Source of the DNA: Solimonas sp. SE-A11
GTDB taxonomy: Bacteria; Pseudomonadota; Gammaproteobacteria; Nevskiales; Nevskiaceae
NCBI RefSeq assembly: GCF_030345715.1
Contig: NZ_JAUASX010000006.1
Span: 124,001-188,000, forward strand
Reading direction: 5' to 3'
Length of the DNA: 64,000 bases
The notes beneath the pieces were generated by a model. That model saw only the letters and a list, made by a program, of their open reading frames with translations. It had not been told where the DNA came from and did no database searches. Each line of letters opens with the position of its first letter. Position 1 is the stretch's first letter. A program made the position numbers and the translations under genes. This document shows, in pieces, positions 52,319-61,203 of the stretch.

Positions 52319-54318
52319 TCCATCGGGCCTTGCGCGCGCTTGCCGGCCTCGCCGCGCTGGCCCTCGCCGCCTGTGGCGGCGGCGCCAGCGGGCCTTCGGC
52401 GGGCAGCGTCGGCATCGGCGTGGGGCCCGTGCCCTGCTCCGGCCGTTGCCAGGACACGCCTACGCGCCTGACCGTCGCCGACGTGGAGCAGATCATCGCG
52501 CAGGGCGTGCAGGAGGCGCAGGCGCGCAGCTCACCCGCCACCATCGTGGTGATCGACCGCGTCGGCAACGTGCTGGCGGCCTACCAGATGGCCGGGGCAC
52601 CCACGACCATCCGCATCACCTCCGGCACCGGCGCCAGCGGCGGCATCGACGGCGTGGAGATCGTGCCCTCGGAACTGGGCGCCATCGCCAAGGCCCTCAC
52701 CGGCGCCTACTTCTCGTCGGAGGGCAATGCCTTCTCGACGCGCACCGCCAACCAGATCATCCAGGAGCACTTCAACCTGGAAGAGCGCTTCACCCCCGGC
52801 GGCCCGCTGTTCGGCGTGCAGATCAGCCAGTTGCCCTGCTCCGACATTTCGCGCCGCTACAACGGCGTGGGCGTGGACCCGGGCCCGCACCGCTCGCCGA
52901 TCGGCTTCGCCGCCGACCCCGGCGGCCTGCCGCTGTACAAGAACGGCACCGTGGTCGGTGCCGTCGCCGTGATCGCCGACGGCATCTACGGCCTGGTGAA
53001 GGACGACGTCGGCACCGACCGCAATCTCGACGAGCTGATCGCCGTGGCCGCCACCTGGGGCTTCGGCGCACCGCGCGACCGCCGCGCCGACATCATCACG
53101 CTCGACGCCAAGACGCTGCGCTACGCCAACGTCGACTTCGGCGACCTCCTCCGCGATCCCGCCACCGCGCCGCCCTTCGCCGCCATTCCGCCGGGCGTGG
53201 GTAGCCTGCTCACCATCCGCGGCTATGCCGATCCGGTCATTCGCGCCGGCACCGCCTTCGGCCAGGCGGACTCGGGCATCCGCCCGGCCAGCCTCATCAC
53301 CGAGCCGGAACTCGCCGCCGTGGACGGCTTCGTTCTGGTGGACGAGTTCAATGCGCGCCGCTTCCCGCCCATCAACGGTACCGACGGCCTGCTGACGCAG
53401 CAGGAGGTCAAGGATCTGCTGTCCACCTCCGTAGCGCTGGCCAACCGCACCCGCAGCCAGGTGCGCCGGCCCTTCGGCGCCAGCGCCGGCATCCATGTGG
53501 TCGTCGTCGACACCAACGGCGCCGTCGTCGGCGTGGCACGCACCCGCGATGCCCTGGTGGATGCCACCGACGTCACCGTGCAGAAGGCGCGCACCTCGAT
53601 CCTGTTCTCCGCCGCCGGCTCCGGTACCGCGCTGCAGGCCCTGCCCGACGCCGAGTACCTGGCGCCGGGCCCTGCCGTGGCCAGCCTGCGCACCGAATCC
53701 ATCGGCCAGTACGTCACCGCCTTCCGCACGTTCTTCAACCAGCCCACCGGCCTGGACGACGGCGCCTTCGCCTGGTCCACGCGCGCGGTCGGCAACATCT
53801 CGCGGCCGTTTTTCCCGGACGGAATCGACGGCAACCCGCCCGGCCCGCTGAGCAAGCCGGCCGGCGAGTGGAGCATCTTCTCCACCGGCCTGGAGCTGGA
53901 CCTGGTCTACAACGCGGTGATCCGCCACATCGCCTTCGTGGTCGGCCTGGCGCCCACCGATGTCGGCATCGGCTGCACCGGCTACCAGGGCATCACCGCC
54001 GGTTTCGAGCCGGTGCAGAACCCTATCCCGAAGATCGCCAACGGCATCACGCTGTTCGCCGGCGGTTTCCCGATCTATCGCGGCGGCACCCTGATCGGCG
54101 CCATCGGCCTGTCCGGCGACGGCCTGGAGCAGGACGACTTCCTGCCCTTCCTCGCCAACGATGCGGTCGGCAAGCTGCCCGGCGGCTCCATCGGCAACGC
54201 GCCCAAGGCAATCCGCGCCGACCAGTTGCGCGTCGGCGACGTGAACCTGCGCTACCTCGTCTGTCCGTTCAAGCCCTTCCTCGACAGCAACGAGCAGAAC
54301 GTCTGCACCGGCCTATGA
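52315..54318 (+). CDS. lipoprotein with two HbpS/GlcG-like domains
   Basis: A 667-residue predicted lipoprotein (LAGLAALALAAC, Cys20). It appears to contain two copies of the HbpS/GlcG (DUF336) fold. The first is at about 50-245 (LTVADVEQIIAQGVQEAQARSSPATIVVIDRVGNVLAAYQMAGAPT ... GTVVGAVAVIADG), the second at about 360-650 (LTQQEVKDLLSTSVALANRTRSQVRRPFG ... GGTLIGAIGLSGDGLEQDD). Members of this fold bind heme, iron or small molecules in some species. It overlaps both neighbours by four bases (ATGA), so it belongs to the electron-transfer operon. Confidence 0.78.
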   Translation: MIHRALRALAGLAALALAACGGGASGPSAGSVGIGVGPVPCSGRCQDTPTRLTVADVEQIIAQGVQEAQARSSPATIVVIDRVGNVLAAYQMAGAPTTIRITSGTGASGGIDGVEIVPSELGAIAKALTGAYFSSEGNAFSTRTANQIIQEHFNLEERFTPGGPLFGVQISQLPCSDISRRYNGVGVDPGPHRSPIGFAADPGGLPLYKNGTVVGAVAVIADGIYGLVKDDVGTDRNLDELIAVAATWGFGAPRDRRADIITLDAKTLRYANVDFGDLLRDPATAPPFAAIPPGVGSLLTIRGYADPVIRAGTAFGQADSGIRPASLITEPELAAVDGFVLVDEFNARRFPPINGTDGLLTQQEVKDLLSTSVALANRTRSQVRRPFGASAGIHVVVVDTNGAVVGVARTRDALVDATDVTVQKARTSILFSAAGSGTALQALPDAEYLAPGPAVASLRTESIGQYVTAFRTFFNQPTGLDDGAFAWSTRAVGNISRPFFPDGIDGNPPGPLSKPAGEWSIFSTGLELDLVYNAVIRHIAFVVGLAPTDVGIGCTGYQGITAGFEPVQNPIPKIANGITLFAGGFPIYRGGTLIGAIGLSGDGLEQDDFLPFLANDAVGKLPGGSIGNAPKAIRADQLRVGDVNLRYLVCPFKPFLDSNEQNVCTGL

Positions 54319-56609
54319 GCATCCTGCCCTTCCGCAAGCTGGCCATCGCCGCGCTGCTGGGCAGCAGCCTCGCGGCACAGGCCGCCGCGGAGCCGTATCT
54401 CTATGGCCCGGTGCGCAGCGGCGAGCAGTTGGCGCGCATCGCCTGGGAACTGCGCCCGGACAAGACCCGCATCGGCACCTGGCAGATGACCGCCGCGCTG
54501 TACCGCGCCAACCCCAAGTCCTTCATCGAAGGCGACATGGAACGCCTGCGCCCCGGCGCCATGCTGACGGTACCCGCCGACGAGGACGTGCGCCGCATCG
54601 ACCCCGAGCTGGCGCGGAAACTGGCCCGCGAGCCCGGCAATGCACGCGCGCTGCTCAACGCGCCGCAGGAAGCCCCGGTGCCGGCGACGACGCCCGCCGC
54701 CTCGACACCCGCTCCAGCGCCCACGCCCGAGCCCGTGGCAGTGGCTCCCGCCATGGCCTCCGGCCTCACGCTGCAGCAGGCGCCCGCCCCCGCAAGCGCA
54801 CCCCCGCCCGTTCCGGCTCCCGGGACGGCCACCGCCAAGGTGGTGCCGGCCTGGGCGCCCGATCCCAGCCCCAAGACCACTCTCACGCTGCCCTCGCTCG
54901 GCACGGCCCCGGCGCCGATCGTGCCGCCCGAGCGCCGCCGCCCGGACGTGGACCCGCGCAGCATTCCACCCGAGCCCGAGGCGCTGCCGGACCCCAACCG
55001 CATGACGCGGCTGGCACCGGTGGCCATGCCCGAGCCCTGGAAGCAGTACGAGAAGATGCCGGTGCCGGACCGCTGGCGCATCCTCAACTCGCTGGGCCTG
55101 GTGCCGCAGCGCTGGTGGGACCCGTACAACCAGAACACCTGGAAGGGCGACAAGCCGCTCTGGGGCAACCAGCACTTCCTCTCGTTCAACGCCACGCTCG
55201 ACAGCGTCTACGAATACCGCGAGCAGCCCACGCCCATCGGCGGCAACGGCACCGGCAACGGCGGCCTGCTCGACCTCTTCGGCCGGCCGCAGCAGTACAC
55301 GCTGGCCAGCAACCTGATCCTGTCGGCCGCCTACATCAAGGGCGACACGGTCTACCGGCCGCCCGACGTCGAGCTGCGCTTCACGCCGGTGATCAACTAC
55401 AACTACACCGCCGTGCAGGAAGCCGGCGCCATCAACATCAATCCCGCCAAGGGCCTGGACCGCCGCGACTCCTTCGTCGGCATCCAGGAGCTGTTCGCCG
55501 ACTTCGACCTGCGCGCCGTCTCCGACCACTACGACTTCGACAGCATCCGCTTCGGCATCCAGCCCTTCTCCAGCGACTTCCGCGGCTTCCTGTTCCAGGA
55601 CAACCAGCTGGCCATCCGCCTGTTCGGCACGCGCGCCAACAACCGCTACCAGTACAACCTGGCCTGGATCCGCCGCTTGGAGAAGGACACCAACAGCGGC
55701 CTCAACGACATCAGCGCGGCGCTGCGCGACGACGATATCTTCCTGTTCAGCCTCTACCGGCAGGACACGCCGGTGTTCGGCTTCACCTCGCAGGGCATCA
55801 TCGCCTACAACCGCAACCGCGACAGCGGCCGCTTCTACGACAAGAACGGCTTCCTGCAACGCCCCGCTGTGATCGGCACCGAGACCACGCGCGAGTACGA
55901 CGTGGTCTACCTCGGCTACAACGGCGACGGCCACTTCGGCCGTCTCAACCTGACCACCTCGGCCTATGCGGCGCTGGGTCGGCAGGACCGTGGCGTGTTC
56001 TTCGACAAGACGCGCGACATCCGCGGCTTCTTCGCCGCGGCCGAGGCGTCCTACGACATGGACTGGATGCGCCTGCGCCTCAGCGCCCTCTATGGCAGCG
56101 GCGACCGCGACCCCTACGACGACACCGCCACCGGCTATGACGCGATCTTCGAGAACCCGATCTTCGCCGGCGCCGACAGCAGCTTCTGGATTCGCCGCCC
56201 GGTGCCGCTGATCGGCGGCGGCGGCGTGGCGCTGTCGCAGTTCAACGGCGTGCTCGCCAACCTGCGCCCCAGCAAGGAATTCGGCCAGTCCAACTTCGAG
56301 AACCCCGGCATCATCCTGGTGGGTGCCGGTGCCGACTTCGACATCACGCCGCAGCTGCGCATCTTCGGCAACGCCAACTACCTGCGCTTCGACGACACTG
56401 CGATCCTGGAGCTGATGCGCAGCCAGGGCGGCATCGGCCGCGAGATCGGCTGGGACCTGTCGGTGTCGGCCACCTGGCGCCCCTTCTTCACCCAGAACAT
56501 CATCCTGCGCCTGTCCGGTGCCGTGCTGCTGCCCGGCGAAGGCTTCCGTGCGCTCTACCCCGACGAGGACGGCTACTCCGTGCTCGCCAACCTGATCTTC
56601 TCCTACTGA
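54315..56609 (+). CDS. exported protein with FimV/LysM-type domain and predicted outer-membrane beta-barrel
   Basis: A 764-residue protein. The signal peptide 1-25 ends AQAAAE. Residues about 28-95 are a FimV-core/LysM-like peptidoglycan-associated domain (YGPVRSGEQLARIAWELRPDKTRIGTWQMTAALYRANP). A Pro/Ala-rich linker (about 118-240) follows. Residues about 250-764 have alternating amphipathic strands and end in LANLIFSY with a terminal aromatic, as outer-membrane barrels do. The barrel recalls DUF1302-like proteins, which I cannot confirm. Its place between HbpS-like and decaheme genes suggests the porin sheath of an outer-membrane cytochrome conduit. Confidence 0.75.
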   Translation: MSILPFRKLAIAALLGSSLAAQAAAEPYLYGPVRSGEQLARIAWELRPDKTRIGTWQMTAALYRANPKSFIEGDMERLRPGAMLTVPADEDVRRIDPELARKLAREPGNARALLNAPQEAPVPATTPAASTPAPAPTPEPVAVAPAMASGLTLQQAPAPASAPPPVPAPGTATAKVVPAWAPDPSPKTTLTLPSLGTAPAPIVPPERRRPDVDPRSIPPEPEALPDPNRMTRLAPVAMPEPWKQYEKMPVPDRWRILNSLGLVPQRWWDPYNQNTWKGDKPLWGNQHFLSFNATLDSVYEYREQPTPIGGNGTGNGGLLDLFGRPQQYTLASNLILSAAYIKGDTVYRPPDVELRFTPVINYNYTAVQEAGAININPAKGLDRRDSFVGIQELFADFDLRAVSDHYDFDSIRFGIQPFSSDFRGFLFQDNQLAIRLFGTRANNRYQYNLAWIRRLEKDTNSGLNDISAALRDDDIFLFSLYRQDTPVFGFTSQGIIAYNRNRDSGRFYDKNGFLQRPAVIGTETTREYDVVYLGYNGDGHFGRLNLTTSAYAALGRQDRGVFFDKTRDIRGFFAAAEASYDMDWMRLRLSALYGSGDRDPYDDTATGYDAIFENPIFAGADSSFWIRRPVPLIGGGGVALSQFNGVLANLRPSKEFGQSNFENPGIILVGAGADFDITPQLRIFGNANYLRFDDTAILELMRSQGGIGREIGWDLSVSATWRPFFTQNIILRLSGAVLLPGEGFRALYPDEDGYSVLANLIFSY

Positions 56610-56610
56610 C

Positions 56611-59600
56611 ATGCGCCTGCTCGCCGCCCTGCTGCTGATCGCACTGGCCGGACCGGCCCCGGCCGCCGGTGGTGAGAAGCCGGTGGAGCGCAGCTACGTC
56701 ATCGCCGACTTCGCACCGCGCTTCCAGCGCCAGGACCAGGCCGAGGCCAAGTCGGCCGGCTGCCAGTCCTGCCACACCGCCAGCGACCAGCACACCATGC
56801 ACGCCAATCCGGCCGTGGTGCTGGGCTGCACCGATTGCCACGGCGGCAACGCCCAGGTCTTCGTCAAACCCGGCCTGGAGCGCAAGGACGCCGCCTACAT
56901 CGACACTCTGGCGCAGGCGCACGTGCTGCCGCTGTACCCCAAGGCCTGGAACTGGCCCTCCAGCCGCAACCCCGAGCACAGCTTCGCCCTGCTGAACAAG
57001 GAAGCGCCGGAGTTCACCCGCTTCGTCAATCCCGGTGACTACCGCGTGGCGCGCGAAGCCTGCGGCGCCTGCCACCTGCCGATCATCGAGGCCGCCGAGC
57101 GCAGCCTGATGTCCACCGGCGCCATGCTCTGGGGTGGCGCCGCGTACAACAACGGCATCCTGCCGTTCAAGCGCTACGTCACCGGCGAGTCCTACACCCG
57201 CGAGGGCATCCAGGCGCGCCTCGACGCGCCGGTGAAGCCGGACGAGAACATGCAGAAGAAGGGCGCGCTGGAAGCGCTCTACCCGCTGCCGGCCTGGGAG
57301 GTAGTCCCTCCAGCCGACGTGTTCCGCGTGTTCGAGCGCGGCGGCCGCAACATCTTCAGCCTGTTCCCGGAGACCGCCAACCCCAACACCGGCGGCAACA
57401 TCCAGCGCCTGGAAGAACCGGGCCGTCCGGACATCAAGCAGTCCAACCGCGGCCCCGGCACCGGCCTGCGCATCGCCGTGCCCGTGCTGAACATGCACAA
57501 GACGCGCCTCAACGATCCCTTCTCCTGGTTTCTGGGCACCAACGACCAGCCAGGCGACTACCGCTCCTCCGGCTGCTCCGGCTGCCACGTGGTCTACGCC
57601 AACGACCGCGATCCGCGGCACTCCGCCGGCTATGCCTCTGCAGGCCACACCGGCAAGACGCAAACCAAGGACCCCACCATCCCCAAGGACGAGGAAGGCC
57701 ACCCGCTCAAGCACGTCTTCACCCGGGCCATCCCCACCAGCCAATGCATGATCTGCCACATGCACCAGCCGAACATCTTCCTCAACTCGATGCTCGGCTA
57801 CACCATGTGGGACTACGAGACCGGCGCCAGCCACATGTGGCCCAAGGAGCAGAAGTACCCGGACAGCGCCGAGATCCACAAGATCAACATGCGCAACCCC
57901 GAGGAAGCGGCCATCCGCGGCAACTGGGGCAAGCGCGAGTTCCTCGACAAGGTCTCCGAGCTGAACCCGGACATCAAGGACACGCAGTTCGCCGACTACC
58001 ACGGCCACGGCTGGAACTTCCGCGCCATCCACAAGCGCGACCGCAAGGGCAACCTGCTGGACAAGGACGGCAACATCGTCGCCGACGACGACCCCAAGAA
58101 GTTCAGCAAGACCGTGCAGATGTCCTCCATCCACGTCGACGTGGGCATGCACTGCGTGGACTGTCACTTCTCGCAGGACTCGCACGGCAACGGCCACATC
58201 TACGGCGAGGTGGCGCAGGCCGTGGAGATCGACTGCCAGGACTGCCACGGCACCGCCGACCGCTATCCCACGTTGAAGACCTCCGGCCCCGCCGCCCCGC
58301 CGGGCGGCAGCGACATGGCCCGCCTGCGCGTGCAGGACGGCCGCAAACGCTTCGAGTGGCGCGGCAACAAGCTCTACCAGCGCTCCGCGCTGGACCCAAA
58401 GAAGGAATGGGAGGTCTCGCTGGTCAAGGACTCGGTCACGCCCGGCAACTCGCATTACAACGAGAAGGCCGCGCGCGCCAAGCTGATGTCCAAGGACACC
58501 ATCAACCAGCTCTTCGGCACCGACGTGGCGCCCGAGAACCGCGCCCACAAGGACGACGAGGTGATGTGCATCACCTGCCACACCTCCTGGACCACCTCCT
58601 GCTTCGGCTGCCACCTGCCGATCCAGGCCAACTGGAAGACGCCACGCAACCACTTCGAGGGCGGCGACAGCCGCAACTACGCCACCTACAACCCCCAGGT
58701 GGCGCGCGACGACTTCTACATGATCGGCAAGCACGGCGAGGCCAAGGGCAACCGCATCGCGCCCGTCCGCTCCACCTCGGCGCTGGTGCTGTCCTCAACC
58801 AATTCCAACCGCGAACGCATCTATATTCAGCAGGCGCCGGTATCGGCCAGCGGCTTCTCCTCGCAGGCCTTCGCGCCGCACTACCCGCACACCGAGCGCA
58901 AGACCGAGACCAAGACCTGCGAGGATTGCCACCTCTCCAAGAACGGCGACAACAATGCCTGGATGACCTCCCTGGTCGGCCTGGGCACCAACTTCGTCAG
59001 CTTCGTCGGCTTCAACGCCTGGCTCGGCCTGGACGGCGCCGTGGAGGCCGTGCAGGTCACCGAGTGGGACGAGCCGCAGGCCGTGATCGGCTCCTACCTG
59101 CACCGCTACGCCTACCCCGGCTGGTACAAGGCCCACGAAGCGCGCGGCCGCAAGCTGCCTGAATCGCACGACCACTCCGCCCGCGGCCCGGTGCAGTGCC
59201 TGCAGCTGCGCGGCGAATACCTCTATGCCGCGGAAGGCCGCGGCGGCATGCGCGCCTACGACGTCGCCAGCATCGCCAACAAGGGCTTCTCGCAGCGCAT
59301 CATCACCGCACCGTTCTCGTTCCTGGGCCAGGACCTGCACATCGGCTCCAAGAACGCCAGCTGCGTGGCCCTGCCCACCAACCAGCCGATCAACCCGCTG
59401 CGCAACCAGGGCGACCTGATGCGCATCGTCAACCAGGAACAGCCCTTCCACCCGATCTACCACTACGCCGTCATCAGCGACGCGGAAGAGGGCCTGATCC
59501 TGGTCAACGTCGATACCCTGCAGGATGGCGAACCGCGCAACAACTACCTCAAGCGCGCCCTCACCTGGAACGGCGGCGGCGCCCTCAAGGGTGCGCGCCA

Positions 59601-60396
59601 CGTGGTGCTCGCCGGCCACCGCGCCTACGTCTCGGCGGATGCCGGCATCGTGGTGGTGAACCTCAACGACCCGATGAAGCCACAGATCGAGGCCACCATC
59701 CCGCTGCAGGACGTCCGCAGCGTCGCCGTACAGTTCCGCTACCTCTTCGCCGTCACCGGTGCCGGCCTGCAGACCATCGACATCACCAAGCCCGCGCAGC
59801 CACGCGTGGTCGCCGGCGCCCTGGTGCCGCTGGCCGACGCCCACCGCGTCCACCTGGCGCGCACCTACGCTTATGTCGCCGCCGGCAAGGACGGCATCGC
59901 CATCGTCGATATCGAGAAGCCCGAGGCCCCCGCGCTGCTGCAGCGCTACGACGCCGACGGCCGCATCCAGGACGCACGCGACATCACCGTGGGCAGCACC
60001 AACGCCTCGCTGTTCGCCTACGTCGCCGATGCCGCCAGCGGCCTGCACGTGATCCAGCTCACCGCACCCGACACCCAGCCCAAGTTCTACGGCTTCTCGC
60101 CGGAGCCGCGCCCGGTCTGGATCGCCCATCGCCAGACCGTGAAGCCGGCTCTAGCGTTGAGCAAGGGCCTGGAACGCGACCGCGCCGTGGACGAAACCGG
60201 CCACCAGATCGCCGTCTTCGGCCGCATCGGGTCACGCCCTTTCAACGTCGAGGAGATGCAGCGCCTCTACCTCGACAAGAACGGCGAGCCCTGGTTCGTC
60301 AGCAACCAGCTCAAGGCCGTGCCGCCGAAGAAGGCCGCGCCCGCCACAGAAAAGAAGAACCCGGCCAGCCAGAAGAACGAGAAGCGGCGCCCCTGA
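56611..60396 (+). CDS. exported decaheme cytochrome with LVIVD-repeat domain
   Basis: A 1261-residue exported protein (signal peptide 1-19). Ten CXXCH sites lie between about residues 51 and 774: CQSCH, CTDCH, CGACH, CSGCH, CMICH, CVDCH, CQDCH, CITCH, CFGCH and CEDCH. From about 850 to 1190 follow LVIVD-type propeller repeats (HVVLAGHRAYVSADAGIVVVNLNDP, YLFAVTGAGLQTIDITKP, YAYVAAGKDGIAIVDIEKP, FAYVADAASGLHVIQL). The tail from 1230 is Lys/Ala rich. Family members of this mixed type are annotated only as multiheme or LVIVD proteins. It starts one base after the barrel gene and closes the operon. Confidence 0.87.
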   Translation: MRLLAALLLIALAGPAPAAGGEKPVERSYVIADFAPRFQRQDQAEAKSAGCQSCHTASDQHTMHANPAVVLGCTDCHGGNAQVFVKPGLERKDAAYIDTLAQAHVLPLYPKAWNWPSSRNPEHSFALLNKEAPEFTRFVNPGDYRVAREACGACHLPIIEAAERSLMSTGAMLWGGAAYNNGILPFKRYVTGESYTREGIQARLDAPVKPDENMQKKGALEALYPLPAWEVVPPADVFRVFERGGRNIFSLFPETANPNTGGNIQRLEEPGRPDIKQSNRGPGTGLRIAVPVLNMHKTRLNDPFSWFLGTNDQPGDYRSSGCSGCHVVYANDRDPRHSAGYASAGHTGKTQTKDPTIPKDEEGHPLKHVFTRAIPTSQCMICHMHQPNIFLNSMLGYTMWDYETGASHMWPKEQKYPDSAEIHKINMRNPEEAAIRGNWGKREFLDKVSELNPDIKDTQFADYHGHGWNFRAIHKRDRKGNLLDKDGNIVADDDPKKFSKTVQMSSIHVDVGMHCVDCHFSQDSHGNGHIYGEVAQAVEIDCQDCHGTADRYPTLKTSGPAAPPGGSDMARLRVQDGRKRFEWRGNKLYQRSALDPKKEWEVSLVKDSVTPGNSHYNEKAARAKLMSKDTINQLFGTDVAPENRAHKDDEVMCITCHTSWTTSCFGCHLPIQANWKTPRNHFEGGDSRNYATYNPQVARDDFYMIGKHGEAKGNRIAPVRSTSALVLSSTNSNRERIYIQQAPVSASGFSSQAFAPHYPHTERKTETKTCEDCHLSKNGDNNAWMTSLVGLGTNFVSFVGFNAWLGLDGAVEAVQVTEWDEPQAVIGSYLHRYAYPGWYKAHEARGRKLPESHDHSARGPVQCLQLRGEYLYAAEGRGGMRAYDVASIANKGFSQRIITAPFSFLGQDLHIGSKNASCVALPTNQPINPLRNQGDLMRIVNQEQPFHPIYHYAVISDAEEGLILVNVDTLQDGEPRNNYLKRALTWNGGGALKGARHVVLAGHRAYVSADAGIVVVNLNDPMKPQIEATIPLQDVRSVAVQFRYLFAVTGAGLQTIDITKPAQPRVVAGALVPLADAHRVHLARTYAYVAAGKDGIAIVDIEKPEAPALLQRYDADGRIQDARDITVGSTNASLFAYVADAASGLHVIQLTAPDTQPKFYGFSPEPRPVWIAHRQTVKPALALSKGLERDRAVDETGHQIAVFGRIGSRPFNVEEMQRLYLDKNGEPWFVSNQLKAVPPKKAAPATEKKNPASQKNEKRRP

Positions 60397-60403
60397 GCCC
60401 AAC

Positions 60404-60476
60404 CGTGGGGCGGGAGCATCCCGCCTTGCGGAATCCTGAAGAGAACACGCAGGGTGGGATGCTCCCGCCCTGCGCT
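60404..60476. repeat. GGGCGGGAGCATCCCGCC inverted repeat pair
   Basis: Arms at 60408-60430 and 60448-60470 match in 21 of 23 positions in opposite orientation, just after the decaheme gene. A further copy of the first 20 bases lies at 61002-61021. It probably acts as a REP-like transcript end of the operon. Confidence 0.75.
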
Positions 60477-60550
60477 CCTCCCGCACTCAGGTGAGGTCAC
60501 CCACGGCAAGTCCCGTCACTCTCGGCAAAGTTTCCACGCCGGAGCCCACC

Positions 60551-60985
60551 ATGACCCCGCAAGCCCTCGCCGACCGCCAGCACATCCAGGACCTGCTGGT
60601 GCGCTACTGCCACGCGCTGGACGAACGCGACTGGCCCACGTTCCACGCGCTGTTCACCGCCGGCGCCGTTCTCGACTTTCGCGCCTTCGGCGGCCCCTGC
60701 TGCGGCGTGGCGGACATGCAGGCCTATCTCGCCGGCGTGCTCGCCTCCATGCGCGGCTGCCAGCACACCATCTCCACGTCCCGGGTCGACCTCGCCGGCG
60801 ACGAAGCCCGCGTTCGCACTGCCGCCCAGGTGATGATGGTCAGCGCCGGCCCGCAGGGGCAGGACCATGTGCTCTTTGCCGGCCTCTGGTATCGCGACCA
60901 CCTCGTCCGCGGCCCGGACGGCTGGCGCATCCGGGAGCGGATCCAGGAATACGCCTGGACCCACAACCTCCCGACCCCCGCCTGA
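60551..60985 (+). CDS. NTF2-like/SnoaL-like protein
   Basis: A 144-residue protein with the cone-shaped NTF2-like fold: LADRQHIQDLLVRYCHALDERDWPTFHALFTAGAVLDFRAFGG at the start and YRDHLVRGPDGWRIRERIQEYAWTH at the end. Family members include steroid isomerases, dehydratases and dioxygenase small subunits. The Tyr-x-His pair and central Asp resemble those, but the substrate is unknown. GGAGC lies seven bases before the ATG. A single gene between repeat copies. Confidence 0.8.
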   Translation: MTPQALADRQHIQDLLVRYCHALDERDWPTFHALFTAGAVLDFRAFGGPCCGVADMQAYLAGVLASMRGCQHTISTSRVDLAGDEARVRTAAQVMMVSAGPQGQDHVLFAGLWYRDHLVRGPDGWRIRERIQEYAWTHNLPTPA

Positions 60986-61001
60986 CCCCGAAAATCCCCT
61001 T

Positions 61002-61021
61002 GGGCGGGAGCATCCCGCCTT
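61002..61021. repeat. third copy of the GGGCGGGAGCATCCC repeat
   Basis: Twenty bases identical to the left arm at 60408-60427, 17 bases after the NTF2-like gene. This again places the repeat at a gene end. Confidence 0.7.
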
Positions 61022-61096
61022 CTGGAAGGCCGCCAGCGGCCCCGGCATCAGGCTCTCTCTCCCAGGCTCGGATCTGTACAATAAATCATTATTTTT

Positions 61097-61168
61097 CAAT
61101 TACTTGTAAAGTAATTGTGTCCGGACTGGGTAGGATTTACTACATAAGTCCAAACACTGGACACGTGT
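61097..61168. promoter_or_regulatory. operator region of the TetR gene
   Basis: An AT-rich stretch with a perfect dyad CAATTACTT-GTA-AAGTAATTG (61097-61117), followed by the palindrome GTCCGGAC (61119-61126), GTCCA-AACAC-TGGAC (61148-61162) and ACACGTGT (61161-61168). The first is a good size for a TetR dimer site. It ends 87 bases before the ATG at 61204. Confidence 0.5.
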
Positions 61169-61203
61169 TGAATACCGCGCGGTTTGTAGTTAACCTGCCG
61201 CCC

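Noticed and set aside
54252-56612. A 786-codon frame antisense to the FimV-barrel gene
   Set aside because: No motif, no ribosome site and a reversed image of the codon bias of a well-supported gene.
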